Source: Fidelibacterota bacterium (lineage in GTDB: Bacteria > Fidelibacterota > Marinisomatia > Marinisomatales > UBA1611). From it: a stretch of DNA of 12,796 nt. The DNA lies in NCBI GenBank assembly GCA_015658495.1, contig DQOT01000310.1, positions 1 through 12,796 on the forward strand, in the 5' to 3' direction. Each line of letters opens with the position of its first letter. The first letter of the stretch is position 1. Shown in pieces: positions 1 to 7,715 of the stretch. The notes beneath the pieces are model-generated. The model searched no databases. It was given only the letters and a program-made list of their open reading frames with translations, and was not told the origin of the DNA. The translations under genes and the position numbers were made by a program.

Positions 1-905
1 GAAAAATCATGTTTAAATTTTTCATTCTTAATATTAATTACACCTTCTGATGTAAAAATGTGTCCATTTCGACCATTCCGGGTTGGTATCACACAATCAA
101 ACATATCCATGCCATGACAAACGGCATGAATAAGATCGGATGGCTTTCCAACTCCCATGAGATAGCGTGGTTGTTCCTTTGGTAAAACAGTGTTGCAGAA
201 TTCAACTGTATCCAGCATGGCATTTTTTTCTTCCCCCACAGCCAATCCGCCAATCGCTATTCCACAGTTTGAAAATGGAATTAATTCTTCCGCACTTTTT
301 CTCCTTAATTTATGATTTACAGATCCTTGAATAATAGGAAAAACAGTTTGTTCGTAATCATATAGTTCGGGATTTTCATTCAACCAATCACCACATCGCT
401 TCATCCACTGCGTTGTACGTTCGACCGCATCATTTACTGTTTTTTCCTCCGAGTCTCCCGGAGGACATTCATCAAATGCCATGATAATATCTGCACCCAG
501 TTTTCGTTGGATCTCCATGGAGAATTCCGGTGTAAACATGTGTCGGCTGCCATCCAAATGAGATTGAAATTCCACACCATCATCGCTGATTTTGTTGAGT
601 TGTGCCAGAGAAAAAACTTGGAAACCACCACTGTCTGTCAAAATTGATTTTGACCAGGAATTAAATTGATGAAGTCCGCCCGCTTGGTGTATAACATCAG
701 TCCCGGGGCGTAAATAAAGATGATAGGTATTTCCTAAAATAATCTGGGAGCCAACGCCTTCCAACTCATGGGGTGCCATTGTCTTTACAGCACCCATCGT
801 CCCAATCGGCATAAAGATGGGTGTTTTGATTGTGCCATGATCCGTTTTTAAAATGCCCGTACGGGCAGGAGTATTGGAATCAGAATTTTGAAGAGTGAAT
901 TTCAT
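1..905 (-). CDS. tgt: Queuine/preQ1 tRNA-guanine transglycosylase, C-terminus cut by window edge
   Basis: TGT swaps the guanine at the wobble position (34) of GUN-anticodon tRNAs for preQ1, a step of queuosine synthesis in the cytoplasm. Translating the complement from the ATG at 905 gives 301 residues that stay open to the window edge. Visible motifs are LTDSGGFQVFS (about residues 89-99, with the general-acid/base Asp91), AFDECPPGD (143-151), GGLAVGE (219-225) and FDCVIPTRNGRNG (269-281, with the nucleophile Asp270). Bacterial TGTs are usually about 370-380 residues, so about 75 residues are missing, including the C-terminal zinc site (CxCxxC plus His). The start fits the family N-terminus (MKFTL); a weak GGAAAC lies upstream. 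It follows radA on the same strand after 76 bases and may share its transcript. Identification is firm. Confidence 0.97.
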   Translation of the reverse strand, partial: MKFTLQNSDSNTPARTGILKTDHGTIKTPIFMPIGTMGAVKTMAPHELEGVGSQIILGNTYHLYLRPGTDVIHQAGGLHQFNSWSKSILTDSGGFQVFSLAQLNKISDDGVEFQSHLDGSRHMFTPEFSMEIQRKLGADIIMAFDECPPGDSEEKTVNDAVERTTQWMKRCGDWLNENPELYDYEQTVFPIIQGSVNHKLRRKSAEELIPFSNCGIAIGGLAVGEEKNAMLDTVEFCNTVLPKEQPRYLMGVGKPSDLIHAVCHGMDMFDCVIPTRNGRNGHIFTSEGVINIKNEKFKHDF

Positions 906-918
906 GTTTTATCGTTTC

Positions 919-968
919 CTGAGGCTATCGAAGGATACAATAATATCCTCATACTTCGAAAAGCTCAG
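919..968. repeat. Imperfect palindromic repeat between radA and tgt
   Basis: Two 15-base units face each other around a short core. The left unit (919-933) is CTGAG-GCTAT-CGAAG and the right unit (954-968) is CTTCG-AAAAG-CTCAG. Inside them GGATA (933-937) pairs with TATCC (944-948) across a 6-base loop. The outer 5-base blocks pair exactly while the 5-base spacers have diverged. From memory, the right unit is one base away from CTTCGACAAGCTCAG, half of a palindrome that recurs in intergenic DNA of many environmental bacteria. As RNA it would form a hairpin just before the tgt start, so it could affect tgt expression, but that is inference. Confidence 0.6.
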
Positions 969-981
969 TAATCAAATTATT

Positions 982-2331
982 TTAAAACAAAATCTTAAAA
1001 GCTTCCTTCACAAATTTAACGGGATAAAGATCGATCTTAATTTTTTTCACTTTATCATTTACACTGGCTGCGGGGACCACAGCTTTCTTAAATCCAAGTG
1101 CGGCCGCTTCGAGCAATCTCTGTTCAAGCCTATTGATGGAACGGACTTCCCCTGCCAAACCCACTTCCCCTAAAAGAACAACATCCTCCCCAATGGGTTT
1201 ATCCATGGTACTGGATGCTACGGAACAAATAATGGACAAATCAGCGGCCGGGTCATCAACCCGAAGCCCGCCAACGAGATTCACAAAAACATCTTTTGTT
1301 CCCATGGCGAGTCCCAACCGTTTTTCTAAAACAGCGATGAGCATTCCCAGCCGTTTATAGTCGAATCCATTTACATTCCGTTGGGGTGTCCCAAAGTTTG
1401 CATTAGAGACCAATGCCTGAACTTCTACTAAAATAGGCCGCGTCCCTTCCAGGCTCGGATAAATTGATGTTCCGGGAATATTAACGCTTCGTTCAGCCAA
1501 AAACATTTCAGATGGATTTGCAACTTCACGAAGTCCATTTTCATCCATATTAAATATGCCAACTTCGTGAGTTGCACCAAATCGATTCTTGGCTGATCTT
1601 AAAATCCGGTGGTCATATCGGTCATCGCCTTCCATGTATAAAACGGTATCAACCATGTGTTCCAGCATTTTAGGCCCGGCGATGGTGCCATCTTTTGTGA
1701 CATGACCAACAATCAGGATTGTCACATTCTTTTGCTTGGATACTTCCAAGAGTCGCTGACCACAATCCCGGATCTGGCTGGGGGAACCGGGTAAGGATTC
1801 CAACCCGGAATTCATCACAGTTTGGATCGAATCGATGACAACCAGTTCAGGTCGGATTCGATCAATATGAGAAATGATGCCGTCCAACTCATTTTCGCCA
1901 GATAAAAATAACTGATCGGGATTTACATGAAGTCGCCGGGCACGAAGTGCCACTTGTTCTTCACTCTCTTCCGCAGAAATGTAGAGTACTTTCCGGTTAA
2001 TTCCGGAACCGATATGTAGGGCTAAAGTGGATTTTCCAACGCCAGGACTTCCCCCTAACAGAATCAGCGATCCGGCTAATATGCCGCCGCCGAGAACACG
2101 GTCTGCTTCTTTGAGTCCCGTGGAAATTCGTTCGCCGGAATTAGCTGTTAAAACATCCGTCAAGGATTTGGTTTCCCGGGGTTCATGCTTCCGACCATTT
2201 TTCTTGGCAGGCACCTTGAATTCGGAGAGTGTTCCCCATTCTTTACAGGATGGACATTGACCATTCCATTTGGGAAAATCGTCTACGCATACGGAGCAAA
2301 GAAAGGCTGTTTTGGTTTTTAATTTAGCCAT
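982..2331 (-). CDS. radA: DNA repair protein RadA (RecA-like branch-migration ATPase)
   Basis: RadA/Sms is a cytoplasmic DnaB-like/RecA-like motor that promotes branch migration of recombination intermediates. The 449-residue length matches the family (E. coli about 460). In order: an N-terminal four-cysteine zinc finger (C12, C15, C26, C29, with FPKWNGQCPSC), Walker A GGSPGVGKST (93-102), Walker B-like VVIDSIQT (164-171), the RadA signature KNRFG (248-252), and a C-terminal Lon-protease-like domain (about 285-449). The zinc finger reads CSVCVDDF where most homologues have Gly right after the second Cys, a minor variation. The start is fixed by the zinc finger being so close to the N-terminus; no strong Shine-Dalgarno is visible before it. 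It lies 47 bases after the peptidase/barrel gene and 76 before tgt. No catalytic motif is missing. Identification is firm. Confidence 0.98.
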   Translation of the reverse strand: MAKLKTKTAFLCSVCVDDFPKWNGQCPSCKEWGTLSEFKVPAKKNGRKHEPRETKSLTDVLTANSGERISTGLKEADRVLGGGILAGSLILLGGSPGVGKSTLALHIGSGINRKVLYISAEESEEQVALRARRLHVNPDQLFLSGENELDGIISHIDRIRPELVVIDSIQTVMNSGLESLPGSPSQIRDCGQRLLEVSKQKNVTILIVGHVTKDGTIAGPKMLEHMVDTVLYMEGDDRYDHRILRSAKNRFGATHEVGIFNMDENGLREVANPSEMFLAERSVNIPGTSIYPSLEGTRPILVEVQALVSNANFGTPQRNVNGFDYKRLGMLIAVLEKRLGLAMGTKDVFVNLVGGLRVDDPAADLSIICSVASSTMDKPIGEDVVLLGEVGLAGEVRSINRLEQRLLEAAALGFKKAVVPAASVNDKVKKIKIDLYPVKFVKEAFKILF

Positions 2332-2378
2332 GGTGAGGCAGGAAATTGGTCACCACAGTAAGGGGAATCAAGAAAGGT

Positions 2379-5300
2379 TTACCAATCCGGGCCCAATGAG
2401 AAATACCATTGAGGTTTGGAATAACCGGTGTCATTTTTATCCCAGGCTGTTTCGATCCTTAAAATGAAATAACCCAAGTTAATTTTTGTTCCAAGTCCAA
2501 CAGTTGTCACCCAAGGTGAAAATTCACCGGAATCACCTGAGCCATATCGCTCCGGCCATTGTGTCGTGGTGAATTCGTTCGCGTCATCCCAAGCTGCCCC
2601 CACATCCATGAACGCATGACCACGAATATTCCCGAAGATCACTTTTAGGGGGAATCCCAGTGCAAGGTAATTGATAAAAGGAAATCGAAACTCCAAGTTG
2701 AATAACGCCGCATTATACCCAAATCGTTCAGCAAATCGCGCACCGCGGAGTGGGAATGCATATTCAGTGAAATAGATATCGTGAATGAGAGATACGTTGG
2801 ATGTATCCAAGATCACACGGCGAAAGTGGCTTTCATCTGTGACACCATTCGTTTCACCGCCGCCACCGAGCAAATAGGGTATGCCGCCCAGGAAGAATTT
2901 CTGTTTATTTGCGCCCATACTTTTACCCAAAAATCCACGGGCTGCGATCGTGTAATCTTTGCCGAACCGCCAATATTTTCGGGCATCTGTCTTGAGTGTT
3001 TGAAATTTCAAATTATCAGACCCATACCCCGGATTCACAGTCACCACGACATTTTGTCGAAAACCATCGATGGGACCCGTGAATCCAAAAACAGAATTAT
3101 CATAAACCCAACTCAGTGTGGGAAGAATCGTGGAATAAGTTGATGAATACGTAATTTCGTACCGTACTTGGCTGAATTCATCCGTGCGTTGTTCCAAAAT
3201 AGCATAATTAATGTTATGCCAAGACAACCCGTAATCCATTCTTTGGAAGCGGCTGAAGGGAAGAGAAATAAAGCCCTGCAGTCCGTAATGTCTAAGCCGG
3301 CCCAGAGAATAATAATCCACATTAAAAAAGTCGGCATTCTGAAAGGCAACAAAGTGATAATCTATTTGGTTTTTCAGATAGGCATAATAGAAAAAATAAT
3401 CACTGTTTTCCAGGGTCAAAACCATTTCTGTTCCAAAGGCAATCTTATGATCACCCAAAATATCACTAAACGAAAAATACGTCATTCCTCTGGTGCCAAA
3501 GACATTACTGATTTGAAGATTTCCACTAATGAGATCCAGTGTAAACCGTGTCTTGTAGGATTTTGGAATATAATGCCCATCCATTTTTGTAGAATCCACA
3601 GAGACCAGTTCCGCCACTTGGGGTTCCTCCAAGGATGAATTAAAATGTTCATATCCCCTGGCAAAAATCCAATCGGAATACCCTTCCGAAAATCCTTTTC
3701 CCTGCTGAGTTGTTTTATGCTTACGAAGATCTGCAATCTTTTCATCATCTGCAGCATTCATCATTATATAATGCGTTGGGTTAACTGTTTTTTCTTGCAA
3801 TCTGAATGGATTTGCAATGCTGTACAGATCCCAACCAATACCGGCATATCCTGCAAAAATGAGCATATCGTCATTCCCGGATAAGGTGGGTTGTTGGAGA
3901 CCGGTCAGGACATTCGTTACTGCATAGGGCTCGGTCTTGTCCTGTACTTCACCAGATTCGGGATCAAATTCGTTAGGAAGTGGATGGATGAAAAGGTTCC
4001 AAACACCCTTGTGGTCTGCAGTATAAAAAAGTGAATTTCTCGTATTCGCCCAAATGGGATGGGACTCGTTATGGTCCGTGGCAGTGATGCGCTCGATTTT
4101 TTTGCTATGGACATCCACAGTATAGATATCGGTCTGACTGTAATTGTGATCAACCATCATGCCATTGTATTCACCGGAAACATGCTCACCCCGGTCAGAG
4201 ACAAAGACAATCTGGGTTCCCGTTGGATTCCAGGATGGATATGAATCTGTAAAAATATCATCTGTGATCTTGCGGGTAGTACGCTTGTTAACATCGTAAA
4301 TAAAAATATCGCTGGAAATGCCAACATGTCCCACAAAGGCAATCTCATTCCCTTTGGGGCTCCAGGATGCAGAAAAAACACCATCCATCTCCAATTCAAT
4401 TTTTTGGCTTTTTCTTGTTTTTACATCAATGATATGCAGCACATCTCCCTTCCCTGCTTTGGCAGCTACCACGATCTTTTTACTATCCGGTGACCATGAA
4501 AGTCCTGGCTGGAGCCATTTCAATTCTTCAAAATCGACGGAGCGATTGCCTCTTACCAATCTTTTGATTCGTTTCCCAGTCATGGCATCCAGGATATGAA
4601 TATCAAAATAACCGGTTTGGTCGGATAAGACCGCCACCCTGCTTCCATCAGGTGAAAGGGCAGGGCTCACATTATAAAAGTTCCGTGCTTTTTTATGATC
4701 TGTCAATTTTTTGGACATATCTTCTAACGGGGTCCGATCTTTCACATCCGCCCAATATTCCTTTTTAAGGTATTTATGCCATTGGGTGGTGAGATCAGTA
4801 AAATTCATCCCCAGCGCCCGTTCATACCCACGCTCGGCATTTTGGGTTATTTTCATGGAACGGAACACATCGCCAATTTTTTCCCGGCCATATTTCCCTG
4901 CAATGAATCGCCATAAAGATTGTCCGCCTTTATAGGCCATGAAATAGTTCAATTCTTTCACAGATGGCATCCGTTCATGGATGGCAATATCTCTCATAAC
5001 CATATCCGCTTTTGTATCCCAGTTGGAACTCAAATATTCTGCCAATCCTTCGTTGGACCAAATGGGGACACGAATCTTGGTCCGGCTGGAAATCACATGC
5101 TGCATACTGCCGCCATAAACCATATCATTGATGACGGCATGAACCAACTCATGGTGGATTACATGGCGGAATTGTTCATAGTTCCCGTTAAACGGAAAGA
5201 CAACGCGATTCTTGAACAGTTCTGTAACTCCGCCGATTCCTTCTCGCATGTAGGTGCCTACCACATTGGTCTGCTGAAAATCGTTATGGGAATTATAGAC

Positions 5301-5543
5301 CATGATGGATACGCGCCGTTTCAAATCCCAGCGAAGATGGACCGAAATTTGTTCGTAGGAATCTTCCGCAACGTCGGCTGTGAATTCTGCCAGATCCTGC
5401 TCACCGCCATAATAATAAATATCAAAATGGGGCGTTTGGATATAATTCCAGTCAAAATCCCTGTACTGAACCTTATTCTGCCCAAAGGATTGAGCATTCA
5501 GAGTCATCGATAGGCATAAAATGAATATAAAAATGTATCTCAT
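2379..5543 (-). CDS. Exported HExxH peptidase-like / TolB-like propeller / outer-membrane barrel protein
   Basis: A 1054-residue multidomain envelope protein. Residues 1-17 form a signal peptide ending LNA-QS. About 30-270 resembles the peptidase MA-like (gluzincin) group: HHELVHA gives the zinc motif H131-E132-x-x-H135, and NEGLAEY (164-170) supplies the likely third ligand E165. About 290-580 holds some six TolB/PD40-type blades with recurrent SPDG/SWSP/SWNP turns (297, 350, 394, 437) and trailing D-I-Y/F strands. About 660-1054 is rich in alternating aromatic strands and resembles the bacterial surface antigen (BamA/Omp85-type) barrel; it ends in a terminal Trp, as outer-membrane barrels typically end in an aromatic residue. 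No POTRA domain is obvious. Known family members are uncharacterised. Inference: the peptidase and propeller lie in the periplasm or at the surface, anchored by the barrel. Intact zinc ligands suggest activity, but the substrate is unknown. It is first of a possible operon with radA and tgt. Confidence 0.85.
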   Translation of the reverse strand: MRYIFIFILCLSMTLNAQSFGQNKVQYRDFDWNYIQTPHFDIYYYGGEQDLAEFTADVAEDSYEQISVHLRWDLKRRVSIMVYNSHNDFQQTNVVGTYMREGIGGVTELFKNRVVFPFNGNYEQFRHVIHHELVHAVINDMVYGGSMQHVISSRTKIRVPIWSNEGLAEYLSSNWDTKADMVMRDIAIHERMPSVKELNYFMAYKGGQSLWRFIAGKYGREKIGDVFRSMKITQNAERGYERALGMNFTDLTTQWHKYLKKEYWADVKDRTPLEDMSKKLTDHKKARNFYNVSPALSPDGSRVAVLSDQTGYFDIHILDAMTGKRIKRLVRGNRSVDFEELKWLQPGLSWSPDSKKIVVAAKAGKGDVLHIIDVKTRKSQKIELEMDGVFSASWSPKGNEIAFVGHVGISSDIFIYDVNKRTTRKITDDIFTDSYPSWNPTGTQIVFVSDRGEHVSGEYNGMMVDHNYSQTDIYTVDVHSKKIERITATDHNESHPIWANTRNSLFYTADHKGVWNLFIHPLPNEFDPESGEVQDKTEPYAVTNVLTGLQQPTLSGNDDMLIFAGYAGIGWDLYSIANPFRLQEKTVNPTHYIMMNAADDEKIADLRKHKTTQQGKGFSEGYSDWIFARGYEHFNSSLEEPQVAELVSVDSTKMDGHYIPKSYKTRFTLDLISGNLQISNVFGTRGMTYFSFSDILGDHKIAFGTEMVLTLENSDYFFYYAYLKNQIDYHFVAFQNADFFNVDYYSLGRLRHYGLQGFISLPFSRFQRMDYGLSWHNINYAILEQRTDEFSQVRYEITYSSTYSTILPTLSWVYDNSVFGFTGPIDGFRQNVVVTVNPGYGSDNLKFQTLKTDARKYWRFGKDYTIAARGFLGKSMGANKQKFFLGGIPYLLGGGGETNGVTDESHFRRVILDTSNVSLIHDIYFTEYAFPLRGARFAERFGYNAALFNLEFRFPFINYLALGFPLKVIFGNIRGHAFMDVGAAWDDANEFTTTQWPERYGSGDSGEFSPWVTTVGLGTKINLGYFILRIETAWDKNDTGYSKPQWYFSLGPDW

Positions 5544-5659
5544 AGGTCTTAAATCTATGTCTCTCTCTGACGAGAGTTCCCGGAGGTTAATTCATTTATG
5601 AGAGAGAAGTCAACTATTCTGGACACCCAATTTTCTTTTGTAAAATTAAAATGAAACAA

Positions 5660-5688
5660 CAAAGGTATCATGTCTTTAAGTCCATCAA
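5660..5688 (-). promoter_or_regulatory. Possible Bacteroidota-type promoter for the peptidase/barrel gene
   Basis: On the minus strand TACCTTTG (complement of 5660-5667) matches the TAnnTTTG -7 element described for Bacteroidota, with TTG (complement of 5686-5688) 18 bases upstream as a -33 element. It would give a leader of roughly 110 bases. The match is short and the organism is not proven to use this consensus, so this is tentative. The -33 element overlaps the inverted repeat at 5684-5702. Confidence 0.25.
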
Positions 5689-5751
5689 TCATCCTGATTG
5701 ATGAGAAACTGTTTTCGAGATCATTCTTTTTAGAACGATCAGGGATGATTG
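5684..5751. repeat. Overlapping inverted repeats in the divergent region
   Basis: ATCAATCA (5684-5691), a 3-base TCC spacer, then TGATTGAT (5695-5702) form a perfect 8-base-pair hairpin. Part of it (5686-5698, CAATCATCCTGAT) can instead pair with 5738-5751 (ATCAGGGATGATTG), leaving one bulged base. A further near match, GATCATTC (5720-5727) against GAACGATC (5733-5740), sits between with one mismatch. The stems are mutually exclusive. It could be a dyad operator between divergent genes, an RNA switch in the lpxH leader if transcription starts upstream of it, or a decayed repeat. Confidence 0.6.
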
Positions 5752-5758
5752 TTTCACT

Positions 5759-5786
5759 TTGAATTAAAAATTGTAATTTTTATTAA
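5759..5786 (+). promoter_or_regulatory. Possible sigma70-like promoter for the lpxH-like cassette
   Basis: TTGAAT (5759-5764) and TATTAA (5781-5786) are separated by 16 bases; each matches the classical -35 and -10 consensus at four of six positions. It lies in the AT-rich stretch 60-90 bases before the lpxH-like start. AT-rich DNA gives many such matches, so confidence is low. Confidence 0.25.
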
Positions 5787-5848
5787 AATCATTAATACTT
5801 AGGTCTATCCTTGCCCATAGAAAATGTCACAAGTAAGTTCTGCCCGTC

Positions 5849-6589
5849 ATGAAGACACCCCTCTATTTTATTTCTGATATTCATTTAAAATTACAAACAT
5901 CCCCCGAAGAGAAAAGCCGTCGGGAAAACTTGTACCGTTTACTGGATCATGTCCGGGGAACCGGTGGTACTTGCTTTTTTGTGGGTGACCTTTTTGATTT
6001 CTATTTTGAATATCCCCATCTGATCCCCAAAGCCTATACTGATTTCTACCAGAAAGCATTGGACATGAAAAAAGACGGTATTGAACTACACTATATTTTA
6101 GGTAATCACGATTATTGGGTACAGGATTTCATGACAGAAGAACTCATGGATAAAGTTTATTTTGACGATGCAACTCTTGAAGTAGATGGGAAAAAGTTTT
6201 ACATCACCCATGGCGATGGCTTATTGAGTTGGGATCACGGATACCGTATGTTGCAAAAGACGATCCGTTCCCCATTCTTCATTTGGCTGTTTCGGTGGCT
6301 CCACCCAACCATCGCTTATAAAATCGCAAACTCTATTTCAAAAAGTGGCCGGCATCCCACACACTCAGAAGGATTTAATGAAGATGTACGAATTGAGATC
6401 CAGAATGTGGCCAAAAATCATTTCGATAAGGGCTTTGATTTCATGATCTGCGGGCATTATCATTTGGGTGAAATGTTTAGCTTGAATGAAGGGAAACTGG
6501 CCATTTTGGGCGATTGGTTTCATCGACCATCCTACGCCGTTTTTGATGGCAACGACCTGACTTTGCATCCATGGGAGCACGATGCGTAG
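5849..6589 (+). CDS. lpxH: UDP-2,3-diacylglucosamine pyrophosphohydrolase-like metallophosphoesterase
   Basis: LpxH hydrolyses UDP-2,3-diacylglucosamine to lipid X plus UMP, the fourth step of lipid A synthesis, at the inner face of the cytoplasmic membrane. The 246-residue length fits (E. coli 240). All calcineurin-like metal motifs are present: SDIHL (D10, H12), GDLFDFYFEY (46-55, D47), GNHD (85-88), THGD (120-123, H121) and GHYH (202-205). No signal peptide is seen. FDFYFEY after the GD motif resembles the LpxH homologues of Bacteroidota-like bacteria more than the E. coli protein. The ATG at 5849 is supported by YFISDIHL following directly, though no Shine-Dalgarno is visible. Its stop overlaps the next gene's start by 8 bases. 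The metallophosphoesterase fold is certain; LpxH substrate specificity is inferred from motif pattern and length. Confidence 0.85.
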   Translation: MKTPLYFISDIHLKLQTSPEEKSRRENLYRLLDHVRGTGGTCFFVGDLFDFYFEYPHLIPKAYTDFYQKALDMKKDGIELHYILGNHDYWVQDFMTEELMDKVYFDDATLEVDGKKFYITHGDGLLSWDHGYRMLQKTIRSPFFIWLFRWLHPTIAYKIANSISKSGRHPTHSEGFNEDVRIEIQNVAKNHFDKGFDFMICGHYHLGEMFSLNEGKLAILGDWFHRPSYAVFDGNDLTLHPWEHDA

Positions 6590-7715
6590 GTTGTTGCTTA
6601 TCGGAATTTCTTCACTTTTCCTTCTCCAGGGATGTTCCATAATCAAGGGATTGTTTGGGAAAAAGGGCATTGGTGATCCTAATGATCCCGATTTTTTGAA
6701 CAATATCCAAACCTTGAAAAGCTCATATAGGGACGGGAATATCCTGGCACTAGATGAATTGGTACAGATTTACGAAGATTCGGATCAGCACATAAAAGCC
6801 CGTATCGCTGCCGGGAGGACTCTTGCAGAAACCCAGCATCCCACTGCACTGAATTCCATTGCAAAAATGGTGGGCACCACAACAGCGGTGGATTATACGC
6901 TGCTGAATGAATCCATTAATATGCTGGGACTATTTGACGAAAATCCAAAAGCGGCAGATGCATTAGTGAAAGCCATGCACAAGTTAGAAGACCGCACCAA
7001 TACAATTCATATTTCTCTCGTCAAGAACCTGAATCGTGTGCGAACGAAGGACCAGATCCTGGCCTTGCTGGACCTCTACGAAGTCGCCAAAAGCAATATG
7101 TCCCGGACAGAACTTCTATTGACAGAAACACTGGGTGCATTGGGCAATGACCAGGTGATTCCGATCCTGACCATGGTTGCCAAAGACCCGAAAATAAATA
7201 TCGGGATCCGGAATAAAGCTGTAGAGATCCTTGGAAAGAAAAATCCCAATGAAGTGGCGATCGCTTTTGCCGAATTGCTGGGCGACCCCAATACTAATCT
7301 TGAAGTGCGAGAATTTGCCCTGAATACCATGAGAGGCGTGAAGGAAGAAAATCTCGTTATTGCATTGCTCAACACTTACAACACAGGAAAATCCCAGTAT
7401 TACAGCTTACTCAATACTATGCTGGCTGCCTTGGGCGAGTTTAATGATCCGGAAGTGAAAAAGGCAGTGATCGAGATCGCATACAGTGATGATTATCCTG
7501 TAGATATTCGAAAAAAAGCCATCGATAATCTTGCAGCATTCAAAGATCCATCTGTTATCAATAGACTTCTCCTCCTGTTGGAGAAAAAAGAGAATTATAT
7601 TTATTACGACAATATTATCAACCTGGTTTACACCCTGGGCGAGGAAAGGAAAAATGCTGAGTCTGTCCGCAAGAAGGCATTTATAGCCCATTACAGCCGG
7701 AGGGAACATGAATAA
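6582..7715 (+). CDS. HEAT-repeat lipoprotein
   Basis: Residues 1-18 are a lipoprotein signal with lipobox LLQGC (lipidated Cys18), so the mature protein should be tethered to a membrane on the periplasmic side. From about residue 47 to the C-terminus come eight or nine helical pairs of roughly 33-38 residues with HEAT-like signatures such as IRNKAVEILGKKNPNEVA and IRKKAIDNLAAFKDPSVI. HEAT arrays are protein-interaction scaffolds; no catalytic motif is seen. The start overlaps the lpxH-like stop by 8 bases (6582-6589) and is preceded by GGGAG (6573-6577). It also overlaps the next gene by 8 bases, so it is probably translated with both neighbours. No precise function can be assigned. Lipoprotein and HEAT assignments are strong; its partner is unknown, with the next exported product an obvious candidate. 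Confidence 0.85.
   Translation: MRRLLLIGISSLFLLQGCSIIKGLFGKKGIGDPNDPDFLNNIQTLKSSYRDGNILALDELVQIYEDSDQHIKARIAAGRTLAETQHPTALNSIAKMVGTTTAVDYTLLNESINMLGLFDENPKAADALVKAMHKLEDRTNTIHISLVKNLNRVRTKDQILALLDLYEVAKSNMSRTELLLTETLGALGNDQVIPILTMVAKDPKINIGIRNKAVEILGKKNPNEVAIAFAELLGDPNTNLEVREFALNTMRGVKEENLVIALLNTYNTGKSQYYSLLNTMLAALGEFNDPEVKKAVIEIAYSDDYPVDIRKKAIDNLAAFKDPSVINRLLLLLEKKENYIYYDNIINLVYTLGEERKNAESVRKKAFIAHYSRREHE

Larger units (their letters stand above)
5544..5848. other. Divergent intergenic region (305 bases)
   Basis: This AT-rich space separates the divergently transcribed peptidase/barrel gene (minus) and lpxH-like gene (plus), so it must hold promoters for both. I see overlapping inverted repeats at 5684-5751, a short CT/GA hairpin near 5565-5580 (CTCTC-TGAC-GAGAG) in the leader of the minus-strand gene, and an A/T-rich stretch at 5762-5798 upstream of the lpxH-like gene. 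No tRNA, known riboswitch or convincing gene was recognised. Confidence 0.7.

Noticed and set aside
3168..3638. A 156-codon plus-strand open frame
   Set aside because: It is fully antisense to the barrel region of the 1054-residue protein and has no motif or plausible start context.
4920..5513. A 197-codon open frame on the plus strand
   Set aside because: It lies entirely antisense to the signal-peptide and HExxH part of the peptidase/barrel gene, whose motifs are clear; the antisense translation shows no recognisable domain.
5598..5654. A possible 18-codon plus-strand small gene with GGAGG at 5582-5586
   Set aside because: The spacing from GGAGG to the ATG is long (11 bases), there is no independent support such as conservation, and it falls in the leader of the opposite-strand gene.
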